Assembly: GCA_965660945.1 (NCBI GenBank)
Contig: CBFIBS010000001.1
Coordinates: 1-64,000, forward strand
Direction: 5' to 3'
DNA length: 64,000 nt
Source: UBA7985 sp002711265
Lineage (GTDB): Bacteria; Pseudomonadota; Alphaproteobacteria; UBA7985
A program made the translations under genes and the position numbers. Below the pieces are notes generated by a model. It searched no databases and was not told where the DNA came from. It was given only the letters and a program-made list of their open reading frames with translations. Below, one piece after another: positions 1-8,309 of the stretch. Each line of letters opens with the position of its first letter. Position 1 is the stretch's first letter.

Positions 1-692
1 GCGAAGAAAGCTTCGCCACGCAGGATCTTTATCAGGACGCCATCGGCAAGACCTATCGCATCTATCAAGCGACGCTTGACCGTGAACCGGACCAGGAAGG
101 CTTCGAGTTCTGGACCGACCAGCTCTCCAGCGGACAGAGCGTTTCAGACGTGATTTCCAGCTTCCTGAGTTCGCCGGAATTCACAAGCAAGTACGGCGAC
201 ACCACGAACGGCGAGTTCGTTACCCTGCTCTACCAGAACGTCCTTAACCGCGAGCCGGATCAAGGGGGCTATGACTACTGGGTCGGGGAGCTGGACAGCG
301 GCACCACCCGGGACGACGTGGTCGTGGGCTTCGCAGAATCAGATGAATTCAAGGCTGCTTTGGCGCCCACGCTCAACGACTACATGCAGGCGAATTTCAG
401 CTGGTGGCAGGACACGATTTCCGGCGGCAGCGGCTCGAACAACCTCGCCGGCGGCCGTGGCTCCGACATGTTCATTTTCGAGCAGTCCGACGGCAGTCAG
501 AATATCGTGTACGGGCTGGATTCCTGGGATCAGGTGACCTTCAACGGCTTCAGCTATTCGATCGCCACGGACGCGACCGACAATATGTCCCAGCAGGACA
601 GCGACGTGTTGTTCTCCGATCAGGGTGTATCGATCCAGTTCGTGGAGACCAGCCTCTCGACCTTGCTGGATCTGGACTACACCTTTACCTGA
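1..692 (+). CDS. DUF4214-domain surface or secreted protein, 3' end only
   Basis: The frame is already open at the left edge (codons from position 3) and closes at TGA 690-692, so about 229 C-terminal residues are visible and the true start is outside the window. Two DUF4214-type repeats are readable, marked by DREPDQEGFEFW and NREPDQGGYDYW, each followed by a helix and an SxEF segment. After them comes a glycine-rich stretch with GGRGSDMFIF, which resembles C-terminal sequences of type I-secreted RTX or serralysin-like proteins. DUF4214 is known from bacterial surface and S-layer-associated proteins, and its biochemical role is not settled. The gene ends directly against the convergent glycosyltransferase gene of the polysaccharide locus. 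A surface location is an inference from family and context. Confidence 0.75.
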   Translation, partial: EESFATQDLYQDAIGKTYRIYQATLDREPDQEGFEFWTDQLSSGQSVSDVISSFLSSPEFTSKYGDTTNGEFVTLLYQNVLNREPDQGGYDYWVGELDSGTTRDDVVVGFAESDEFKAALAPTLNDYMQANFSWWQDTISGGSGSNNLAGGRGSDMFIFEQSDGSQNIVYGLDSWDQVTFNGFSYSIATDATDNMSQQDSDVLFSDQGVSIQFVETSLSTLLDLDYTFT

Positions 693-1811
693 TCAGCGCC
701 TCGCAGTCGCCAGCGCCTCGTAGACATCCATGTAATCACGGGCTTGTCGCTCGGCTGTAAACAGGCGCCCTGCCCTGTCCCGCGCTGCGGCGCCCATGGC
801 CGCCGCTGTCTCTGGTTCGGTCAGCAGTCGGAGCAACGCCGCTTTCAACTCAGTCGCCGAACCGGGACTGACCTCCACGCCGGTCACGCCGTGCTCGTTG
901 ACCATGGATGTGCCTGTGCCCAAGCGCGAGGAAATCAACGGCTTGCCGGAGAGCGAGGCTTCCAGCAGGCCGATTCCGAAGGCCTCGGCACGATTGATCG
1001 ACGGCAACACAAAGCACCGGCAGAGCGAGAGAAGCGCCGCCTTGGCCTCCTCGCTGACCGCGCCCAAGTACGTCACGTTTTTGTAGCCCGGCCGGGTCAG
1101 TTCTCGCTCGACCATACCCGCCAGCTCCCCGGTTCCTGCGATTGCCAGCGGGATCTCGGTCCCACGCACGGCCTCGATCAGCGTCGGCAAGCCCTTGTAG
1201 GGACGGAGCGCCCCTAAGAACAGGACGAAGGGCGTCGAGAATCGCGTTGCCCAGGCCTGCTGCTCCCCTGCGCTTGGTGTGGCGAGGTCGCCCTCGCTGA
1301 TACCAATAGGGATGGTGGTCACCTTGTGGGAAAGCACCCGGAGCGTAGGGCTGGTTGCAGCGTAGGCTGAAGAGGTTGCAACGATCAGGTCCATGCGCGC
1401 GTAGAACGCCCGCTGAAGCACCGCATAGGGGGCCCGAAGCAAGGGATAGCGAACCGCATCGGCATGGTGGGTCGCCAGCGCCGGGGTTGCGCTCTGTCTG
1501 GCAGCGGCCAGCAGTTCTGCGTAGGGGTTGGGGGTGTGGTAGTGCACAACATCGTGCGCGCAGATCTGACGCGACAGTTCCGCCATGCCAGCAATCGAGA
1601 ACCCGGTCGAGGCAAAGCTGAAGTCCTGCCGCATCTGGATCAGCCGGTAGTCCGGGGTCTGAATGGTCTGGCTCGCTTCGCGCGGGTTGAGCGCGAACAC
1701 GGTGTTCTGCGCGCCCAGCCGGCCGGTGTGGCGACAGAGGCGGTCGATGAAGGTCTCACCACCACCAAAGCTAACCCGGCTGCTGGTCTTGAACACGTGC
1801 AGAACCCGCAT
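693..1811 (-). CDS. Glycosyltransferase family 4
   Basis: This 372-residue protein has the GT-B fold layout of family-4 retaining glycosyltransferases. The N-terminal acceptor half has a glycine-rich loop (GGGETF near residue 18). The C-terminal nucleotide-sugar half has LGALRPYKGLPTLIEA near residue 200 and the E-x7-E type motif EAFGIGLLE near residue 285. No signal peptide or membrane segment is seen, so it should act at the cytoplasmic face of the membrane. Its ATG overlaps the stop of the upstream glycosyltransferase gene by one base (ATGA), so the two are translationally coupled. It is the last gene of the minus-strand polysaccharide operon. The sugar transferred cannot be told from sequence. 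Confidence 0.88.
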   Translation of the reverse strand: MRVLHVFKTSSRVSFGGGETFIDRLCRHTGRLGAQNTVFALNPREASQTIQTPDYRLIQMRQDFSFASTGFSIAGMAELSRQICAHDVVHYHTPNPYAELLAAARQSATPALATHHADAVRYPLLRAPYAVLQRAFYARMDLIVATSSAYAATSPTLRVLSHKVTTIPIGISEGDLATPSAGEQQAWATRFSTPFVLFLGALRPYKGLPTLIEAVRGTEIPLAIAGTGELAGMVERELTRPGYKNVTYLGAVSEEAKAALLSLCRCFVLPSINRAEAFGIGLLEASLSGKPLISSRLGTGTSMVNEHGVTGVEVSPGSATELKAALLRLLTEPETAAAMGAAARDRAGRLFTAERQARDYMDVYEALATARR

Positions 1812-2926
1812 CAGGCGCTGTCCCCTGCCAGCCGTACAAAGGTTTGGGCCATGGCCGCCGCGCTCTGGTCCCAGTCATAGCGCGCTGCCCGCGCGGACGC
1901 CTTTGCCGCCAGGACCGCCCGCGCCTGATCGTCGAGCAGCGCTCGAAGCCCATCGGCAATTGAGGCCGTGTCCAGCGGATCGACGAGTACGCCGCCGTCG
2001 CCGACAACCTCCGGCATAGAGGAATTTCCAGCCGCCAGCACCGGCTTGCCGTGGTAGAAGGCCTCAATCAAGGGCATGCCGAAGCCCTCGAACAGCGACG
2101 GCATGACGACGAACCGGCACTGGGCATAAAGCGTCGAGAGCAGGCTATCATCGACGAACCCAAGCACGCGCACGCTTTCCTGCCACCCTCGAGCGTTTAT
2201 CTCTTGCTGGAGGTCGAAAGGCCCCCACCCCTGCCCGCCTGCGATAACAAGTTGAAGCGGTTCGATGTCAGGCTCTTGGATCTGCTGAAAGGCCTCGATC
2301 AGTCGTTGATGGTTCTTGCGTGGCTCCTGTGTCCCTACGCAAAGAACAAAGGGTGCGGTGACTCCAATGGCGGTCAGCATGCTCTTTGGCCCAGGTTCGG
2401 GCAGCGCCGTGATGCCCGGGTTTACCACCGAGATGCGCGATGGTGCGATATCGAAATGTGTTTCAACGTCGCGCGCTGTATTCTCCGAAACTGCAATGAT
2501 GTGGCTTGCTGCGCGAACGGCAGAGGTCATGCGGAAGCGGTCGAGATGGCGGGTGAAGCGGCGCATGGTGCTAGGTGCGTGGCACCAGACCAAATCATGA
2601 ATTGTGACGATCCCAGCGGTGCTCCCAGACAGCTTTGGAAGGCTATGGTTTGGCCCCCAGAACACGTCCAGCGATCTCCGCTCCGGTGTCACTAGGAGGG
2701 ATGCAGCGTGCCAGACGATCCGCTCCATCAGTGATGGCTGCTGCTCTTCGGCTGACTGCGGCGACAACCGGATTTGGCGCGGGTCACGGGGCAGACGGGG
2801 TGCAAAGACCTCGATCTCAAGCCCGTCCATAGCTGCGAGCCGCCAAGTCAGTTCCCACGTGTAGCGCCCTACCCCGGTCAGCGGAAATCGAAGGCTGCGC
2901 CCATCGATGCCAACGCGTAAAACCAT
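1811..2926 (-). CDS. Glycosyltransferase family 4
   Basis: This 371-residue GT-B enzyme begins MVLRVGIDGRSLRFPLTGVG, the usual start of mannosyl/rhamnosyl-type family-4 transferases, in which the GVGRY loop binds the donor. The C-terminal half carries GTQEPRKNHQRLIEAF near residue 200 and the E-x7-E motif EGFGMPLIE near residue 290. It is predicted to add one sugar to a lipid-linked glycan in the cytoplasm. It overlaps the next gene downstream by one base and follows the 806-residue double transferase by 15 bases. Donor and acceptor are unknown. Confidence 0.9.
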   Translation of the reverse strand: MVLRVGIDGRSLRFPLTGVGRYTWELTWRLAAMDGLEIEVFAPRLPRDPRQIRLSPQSAEEQQPSLMERIVWHAASLLVTPERRSLDVFWGPNHSLPKLSGSTAGIVTIHDLVWCHAPSTMRRFTRHLDRFRMTSAVRAASHIIAVSENTARDVETHFDIAPSRISVVNPGITALPEPGPKSMLTAIGVTAPFVLCVGTQEPRKNHQRLIEAFQQIQEPDIEPLQLVIAGGQGWGPFDLQQEINARGWQESVRVLGFVDDSLLSTLYAQCRFVVMPSLFEGFGMPLIEAFYHGKPVLAAGNSSMPEVVGDGGVLVDPLDTASIADGLRALLDDQARAVLAAKASARAARYDWDQSAAAMAQTFVRLAGDSA

Positions 2927-2941
2927 CAGCCCCCCGAGCTC

Positions 2942-5362
2942 CTATCGACCTAACAGACCAGCCAGCAGCAAGCAGGCCGGCTTTACCGAGTTGCTCCAGT
3001 CAAACTTCTGCGCCTTGCGCGCCGCTCGTTCAGTCCTGTCATCCAGATCCCTTGCCTCGGTCATGAAAAGTAGCCTGTGGATCGCATCGAGAAACTGATC
3101 GGGTTCGGCCAGTTGGTAGTCCTGCCCCGGGTCCAACCCGAACCCACGTGCGCCAAAGGCCGTCGACACCAGCGGAACTCTGTACACGATGTAGTCGAGG
3201 ATCTTCAGGTTGCTGCCGGATCCCGTTTGCATGGGGTTAAGCGCCAGATCCGCCGCAGATAAAAGCGCCACCAGCTCGTTGTCTTCCACAAGCCCGACCA
3301 GCCTGAGGTTTTCCGGAACAGCCGCCGCATCAAAGGCACCGCAGACGCTACCCACGATCCAGAATTCGAGATCAGGCAGGGCCGATGCCACTGTGATGAT
3401 GCTCTGCACCGCCTCGATGTTCGGCGGATGCCAACTGCCTATGAACAGCGCGGTAAATACCCCCTCACGCCCGAGCTGCCGCTTGTTGTCGTTCCGCTGC
3501 GCACGGGAGATCGGATGACCCGCCCGACGGCTGTAGCCGTTGGGAAGGACCGACGTCAGGGCATCACTGGTGCCGTTGATCTCCTGCAGGCGGTCAAGAT
3601 CGGTCTGCGTGCAGGCGGTGATGAAGTCGGCGGTGTGCCACGCGCGACCCTCCAGCTGTTCGACCCCGGCCAGCAGGCCCGTCGCAGCCAGGTGCGGCTC
3701 GAGCAAGGGACGTTTGAGGTCCAGCTCAACGTTGTGCGCGTCCAGCCACAGCCTTGCCGCTGCCCCATACGCGAGCGCCGCCTCGACCATGTAGGGATGG
3801 TGAAGCATGATGATGTCTGCTGCTGCGCAGGCTTGCTGCGCATGCTCGATGAAGGCCTCGTTTTCCCGCCAGTGAAGGCCCGCTGCGATGTCGCCGACCG
3901 GCAGCCAATCAGCATCGGCGCTCAAGTTTGCTTCCATTTCTGCCTGTCTGGGAGACTTCGGCACCCGGGTTTCCCAGATTCCGGGCCCGAGCGCGGTCGT
4001 TTCTCTGCTGTCGCCCGGCTCCACGAAGGAGACGATTTCCACGTCGTAGGTCTGTGACAGCTCAAGACAGATATTCAGCACGCGCTGCTGGCCGCCACCC
4101 CGGGCAGGGCTGACCGGAAAGGTTGAAAAGCCGGTAATGCGCTGCCGGCTCCGCCGCAGGGCAGGAGACGTTGGCGGCAGTTTTGGCTGGCTGGACGACG
4201 AACCCAAAAGGGCGTGCTCAACGGCGGCCCAGGAAATCCCGGCGACCTTTGTGGCGGCGTTCTGACCCATCCGCCGTGCGGCCGCTGGATCAGCCACGAG
4301 CGCATCCAGCGCCTGCCCCAGCGCCTTGGCCTCCGGCGCCACCACCCGCCCCGTTTCGCCATCAACAACGAACTCCGTGGGACCACCGGCGTCGAGTGTT
4401 GTCACCACTGGCTTGCTGCTTAGCATAGCCTCGATGGTGATGTATCCGTAGTCCTCGTCATAGGGCACAAAGGGCACAGCCAGCGCATTGGCATAGTGCT
4501 CTCGGAGCGCATCCTCACTGATCTGCCCGAGGAACACGATCCGGGGATCGGGCTCTGCAAGGGCCTGAAGGCGGGCAAGGTCGCTGCCCTCGCCGGCGAT
4601 ATAGAGTGGAATGTCGGCTGAAACCTCCTGCATCGCCTCGATGAGCATGTCGATGCGCTTGGGTTGTTCCAGACGGCTGGCGGTGAACAGGGAGTGATCC
4701 CCCTCGCAGACAAACCCCTCGCCCAACGGTGGCGGGTAGGCGACCTCGACCGACGCGCCGTCAGGAAAGTAGTCCCTGCGCCGGGAGACGGTGTGCGACT
4801 GCGCGGCGAAGCGCTCGATGCGGGCCGGATGCATGGCGATCCGATCGAGCAGATGGACCACATCGCGGGAGACAGGACCCGGGAAGCGAACCTGCTCAGG
4901 ACCAAGCGCGCCTTCGCTGAGGGCAGCCTCCAGCCGCTGCAGCACCTCGATCAGGCCGGCGTTGGAACGGGAACCCTCAGCCGCCAACGCAAGCAGGTCT
5001 TTTCGAATGGGGTCGTAGGCTCCCGCATCCGGGCCGATATCCTCTGGCTGCCCTGAGAAGCTGTAAGTATCGTACAGTCCGCGGAGCGTGTGCTGCATGT
5101 AGACAGAGTGGCGCGGGTGACTTACCGCCCAAGCGGGGTACTTGGTCGAGATCACACGGTCGTAATGGCTGAGATCAAGCTCGGCAAAGCTGCGGTAGGC
5201 CTGGATCAGCTCCAACAGATTGCCCTCCCGCACCGGAACCTTGATCAGCTCGCAATCGTGGCCGGCCACAGCGTTCAAGTACTGCTGCAAACCCAGCCAC
5301 AAACGTTCGGCACCGCCCATGACAAAGGGGATCGGGCTGGGGGCTACGATGGCGATGCGCAT
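2942..5362 (-). CDS. Two-domain (fused) family-4 glycosyltransferase
   Basis: The 806-residue product contains two complete GT4 modules in tandem. The first begins MRIAIVAPSPIPFVMGGAE and ends with the E-x7-E-type motif DEDYGYITIEAMLSSKP. The second begins near residue 420 (ITGFSTFPVSPARGGGQQRV) and ends with GSGSNLKILDYIVYRVPLVS, a more divergent catalytic segment in which the first acidic residue is not obvious. The open frame extends 16 codons upstream, but I chose the ATG at 5360-5362. It has a GGGGGAGG Shine-Dalgarno stretch just before it and clears the preceding gene by 17 bases. Such fusions may add two sugars in succession. The first module closely resembles the adjacent single-domain transferase at 5380-6405. 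Confidence 0.85.
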   Translation of the reverse strand: MRIAIVAPSPIPFVMGGAERLWLGLQQYLNAVAGHDCELIKVPVREGNLLELIQAYRSFAELDLSHYDRVISTKYPAWAVSHPRHSVYMQHTLRGLYDTYSFSGQPEDIGPDAGAYDPIRKDLLALAAEGSRSNAGLIEVLQRLEAALSEGALGPEQVRFPGPVSRDVVHLLDRIAMHPARIERFAAQSHTVSRRRDYFPDGASVEVAYPPPLGEGFVCEGDHSLFTASRLEQPKRIDMLIEAMQEVSADIPLYIAGEGSDLARLQALAEPDPRIVFLGQISEDALREHYANALAVPFVPYDEDYGYITIEAMLSSKPVVTTLDAGGPTEFVVDGETGRVVAPEAKALGQALDALVADPAAARRMGQNAATKVAGISWAAVEHALLGSSSSQPKLPPTSPALRRSRQRITGFSTFPVSPARGGGQQRVLNICLELSQTYDVEIVSFVEPGDSRETTALGPGIWETRVPKSPRQAEMEANLSADADWLPVGDIAAGLHWRENEAFIEHAQQACAAADIIMLHHPYMVEAALAYGAAARLWLDAHNVELDLKRPLLEPHLAATGLLAGVEQLEGRAWHTADFITACTQTDLDRLQEINGTSDALTSVLPNGYSRRAGHPISRAQRNDNKRQLGREGVFTALFIGSWHPPNIEAVQSIITVASALPDLEFWIVGSVCGAFDAAAVPENLRLVGLVEDNELVALLSAADLALNPMQTGSGSNLKILDYIVYRVPLVSTAFGARGFGLDPGQDYQLAEPDQFLDAIHRLLFMTEARDLDDRTERAARKAQKFDWSNSVKPACLLLAGLLGR

Positions 5363-5379
5363 CTTTCCCTGTCCTCCCC

Positions 5380-6405
5380 CTAGACCAACGCGTCCACGAT
5401 CCGGTCCCAACGCAGGTCCAGATCCTGATAGTGCGCCTTGCCGTTGCGGCCCATGGCGCGCGCCTTGGTTTGATTATCCCACAGTTCGTGGAGTGCTCCA
5501 GCCAAGGCTTCGCTATCGGGCTCCAGCACAAACCCGGTTTCGCCGTGGTGGACGAACTCGCACGGCCCGCCTGAATCCCGGAACGTGATCACCGGCTTGG
5601 CCGACAGCATCGCTTCGAGCGTGACGTAGCCGTAGTCTTCATCAAAGGGGCCGAAGTACACCCCCAGACAGTTGGCGTAGAGGCGGCGCTTGTGGTCGCC
5701 GGTGATGTGTCCGACAAACGCCACGCGATCGGCCACCCCCAAGTCCTGTGCCAGGGATTGGAGGTGCGCGCTCAGACCGCCCTCGCCCGAGATAATCGCG
5801 CGGAGCCCCGCCGGCGCCAATGCCATGGCGTGGATCAGGATCTCGTGGCGCTTCAGACCTTCGAGCCGTCCAGGCGCGAAGATGAAGGGGAAGGTACCGC
5901 CCTCGCTGAAGGCCTCTGCGCCCGGGGGTGGATGGTACAGCACCTGCGATTTCAGTCCGTTGTGCTGAAGCAACCTTGCCGAAACATTCTTGGAGATGGT
6001 GAACAGCCGCTGGCTCTCGCCCAGATGCTGGATATCCAGCCGCCGCACGTCCTCGCGAAGGGCCGGGTCGCCGCCACCTGGATCGTGGGCTGTCCCGGCG
6101 AGGTCGTAGAAAACCCGGTGCTGATGGGTCAGCCAGACCGATTTGCGGCTGTGCTGCAGATAGTAGCCTGGAAACTTGATGCAGATCACGCGGTCAATAT
6201 TGTCGCCGTCGAGGTCTTCCACCCTCAAAGCGTTCCAGAAATTAACGGTGCGTTCCAGTAATGCCTCAGAGCTGTAAGAGAACGGCAGTGTAAGAATTTC
6301 TGTGCGGTGCCCAGCCTGCTCAACCGCTTGCTTCAGACTGAGCGCATGAGCCTCGGCGCCACCGAACACAAAGGGCGACTGGTTGGTGACGATCAGAACC
6401 TTCAT
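5380..6405 (-). CDS. Glycosyltransferase family 4
   Basis: This 341-residue GT4 enzyme starts MKVLIVTNQSPFVFGGAEAH, with the GGAE loop of the acceptor domain. It ends with DEDYGYVTLEAMLSAKPVIT, which matches the first module of the neighbouring double transferase almost residue for residue, so the two probably arose by gene duplication. The middle part has FAPGRLEGLKRHEILIHAM, typical of the hinge and donor domain. Its ATG overlaps the stop of the FkbM methyltransferase gene by four bases. It should act in the cytoplasm on a lipid-linked glycan. The specific sugar is unknown. Confidence 0.88.
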   Translation of the reverse strand: MKVLIVTNQSPFVFGGAEAHALSLKQAVEQAGHRTEILTLPFSYSSEALLERTVNFWNALRVEDLDGDNIDRVICIKFPGYYLQHSRKSVWLTHQHRVFYDLAGTAHDPGGGDPALREDVRRLDIQHLGESQRLFTISKNVSARLLQHNGLKSQVLYHPPPGAEAFSEGGTFPFIFAPGRLEGLKRHEILIHAMALAPAGLRAIISGEGGLSAHLQSLAQDLGVADRVAFVGHITGDHKRRLYANCLGVYFGPFDEDYGYVTLEAMLSAKPVITFRDSGGPCEFVHHGETGFVLEPDSEALAGALHELWDNQTKARAMGRNGKAHYQDLDLRWDRIVDALV

Positions 6406-8309
6406 GATCGAGACTTCACCGGACCCAACCGCTCGCGCAGCCGGGCGTAGACCTCAGCGTTAAGTGATGGCTCGGTCTCAGCCGCGCCACGATCACGAGC
6501 GGCACCTGCATATACGGGTACAGGCTCGGGCACCGTGAACGAGAGATGTTTATTAGGCAGTAAAGGCCCCTGATCTACCGCGAGCCCGGGTAGCAGCCCG
6601 CGCCGCGCGAGAATGCCGCGGACCATAGACTTGAGCGCGGGTGCCCGGTTGAAGAGGCGAGCACCGAAACTGATAAGCGCCCTGCGCTTGAGCAGTGAGC
6701 GCAGTAGCGGCCTCGTCAAGAGGATAACCACCTCGAAAACCATTCTTGCCAGAAGCCGCAGCGAGGTGCTCACAACGCGGGATATAAGGCGCAAGGGCGC
6801 GGTTATCTGCCACGACCGGCTCTCGTAGACCCACTGCAGCTGCTGGCTGCGGTCGCGCTCCTGCCGCTCACTCTCGGCGAGTTCGGCGCGAAGGCTCTCG
6901 ATACTTATATCGGCGGCTCGCAAAGCCTGCTCTCGGCCGGCCAGTTCTTGGCCCTGCCGCTCGGCGTCGAGGGACTGGGCGGCCACTTGCTCGACCGCTT
7001 GATGGAGTTTCGCGTTGAGGGCATGATACGCGTCCTCTAGGGAAGCCAGATCGTTCCCGAGCGCTGCCAGTTCCCCCTTAAGCCTGCGGCTGTGGTCCTG
7101 AGCGCGACTTGTGGCCGTCTGTGAAGCTTTAAGCTGCCGCTGCTGGATCTTGGACTGAGCTTGCAACTCGAGGTATCCGGCTTCCAGTGCGACGTGTGCG
7201 CTCAACAGCTCACGGTGGAGGTGCTTTGCCTCTTCGGTGGACCGCTGCTCATCCTCCATGCGGGATTGAAGCTTGTCCAACTGAGCCTTGGACTGCGCCT
7301 GCAACTCAAGATATCCAGCCTCCAATGCCACGTGGGCACTGAGCAGTTCACGGTGCAGCTGCTTGGCCTCTTCAGCGGCCTGGTGCTCAAGCTCCATCTG
7401 AGACTGAAGCCGATTGAGTTTAGCCCTGGACTCCTGCTCACGTGCCTGAAGCTCTGACTGGTGGTGGTGGGCTGTCAGTTCTGCCTGGTGCGCTGCTTCG
7501 CGCGCGGCCACGTCAGCCGCCATAGACGCGGCCTTCGCCTGGGATTGCTCCTGTTCGAGCACAACTTCGAGCGCTTCTTTGGTGTGCCGCTCGGCGTCTG
7601 TGCTGCGCTTAAGATAGAACTCAGCCGAGGTGCGGTATCCGTCAAAGACGTTGACTGGCACCGACAGCCGGCTCATCCGATCCTGATGCTGTTCACACAG
7701 GTAAAAGCGGTTGAGACCGTCAAACAGGGCGAATTGATAGCCCTGCTGCGTCAGCAGAGGCTCCCAACTGTGGAAACGCTGCACCCGGCTGTTGGGAATG
7801 GTGGACTCAACCACCACGACCCAAGGTCTGCAGTAGTCGAAATCAAAGCCCCGCAAGGCCTGCTCCTCCATTCCTTCAACATCAACCTTGAGGAAGTGCG
7901 CCGTGTCAAAGTGGTGCTCCCGGCAAATCTCGCCCATGGGACGGATTTGCATTGGGGCCCTTTTTACCTCGCATCCTACTGCCTTGGCGAGACGCTTCGC
8001 TTCGCCTGAATTGAATGTGCTCAGACCGGTGCCGATCAATTCATGCAAGGTCGCTTTACCAGTCTCAGCGCCGGCCCCGATATTGAGATTGACATCGCGG
8101 GGCCGCTCGTCCTGCAGCTGTTCGAAGTAAGTCTGGACTGGCTCAATGTTTATCCCCGACCACCCGCGTTGGTAAAACGCATAGGTCACGGAATCGGTCA
8201 CCGGCCCAGCAGCGCCGAGGTCGATATAGCGTCCCCGCTCGACGTCGTTCAGGGCACGCCACAGCAGCACGTCTTCTCGGTTTTGCGCATGGGAAACAAA
8301 GGTCGCCAT
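6402..8309 (-). CDS. FkbM-family methyltransferase with long coiled coil
   Basis: Residues 1-215 form a FkbM-type SAM-dependent methyltransferase: YIDLGAAG is the SAM-binding loop and FLKVDVEGMEEQALRGF the typical second motif. Residues about 225-470 are a long Gln/Glu/Ala-rich coiled coil holding a 46-residue tandem repeat in which RELLSAHVALEAGYLELQAQ occurs twice. A basic amphipathic region near 480-540 could touch the membrane. FkbM enzymes methylate sugar or polyketide hydroxyls. Coiled-coil methyltransferases next to ABC-2 glycan exporters are known to cap O-antigens and set chain length (the WbdD principle), and I infer a similar role here. The gene abuts wzt-like gene 8309-9529 with a one-base overlap. 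Confidence 0.82.
   Translation of the reverse strand: MATFVSHAQNREDVLLWRALNDVERGRYIDLGAAGPVTDSVTYAFYQRGWSGINIEPVQTYFEQLQDERPRDVNLNIGAGAETGKATLHELIGTGLSTFNSGEAKRLAKAVGCEVKRAPMQIRPMGEICREHHFDTAHFLKVDVEGMEEQALRGFDFDYCRPWVVVVESTIPNSRVQRFHSWEPLLTQQGYQFALFDGLNRFYLCEQHQDRMSRLSVPVNVFDGYRTSAEFYLKRSTDAERHTKEALEVVLEQEQSQAKAASMAADVAAREAAHQAELTAHHHQSELQAREQESRAKLNRLQSQMELEHQAAEEAKQLHRELLSAHVALEAGYLELQAQSKAQLDKLQSRMEDEQRSTEEAKHLHRELLSAHVALEAGYLELQAQSKIQQRQLKASQTATSRAQDHSRRLKGELAALGNDLASLEDAYHALNAKLHQAVEQVAAQSLDAERQGQELAGREQALRAADISIESLRAELAESERQERDRSQQLQWVYESRSWQITAPLRLISRVVSTSLRLLARMVFEVVILLTRPLLRSLLKRRALISFGARLFNRAPALKSMVRGILARRGLLPGLAVDQGPLLPNKHLSFTVPEPVPVYAGAARDRGAAETEPSLNAEVYARLRERLGPVKSRS
7150..7425 (-). 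repeat. 138-bp direct tandem repeat inside the FkbM gene
   Basis: Two copies, 7150-7287 and 7288-7425, encode a duplicated 46-residue coiled-coil segment. Both copies begin on the plus strand with TTGGACTG. Over the first 68 bases the copies differ at about 13 sites, all synonymous, so the 23-residue core HRELLSAHVALEAGYLELQA plus QSK is unchanged while the DNA has drifted. A partial third copy may begin at about 7426. Confidence 0.85.
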
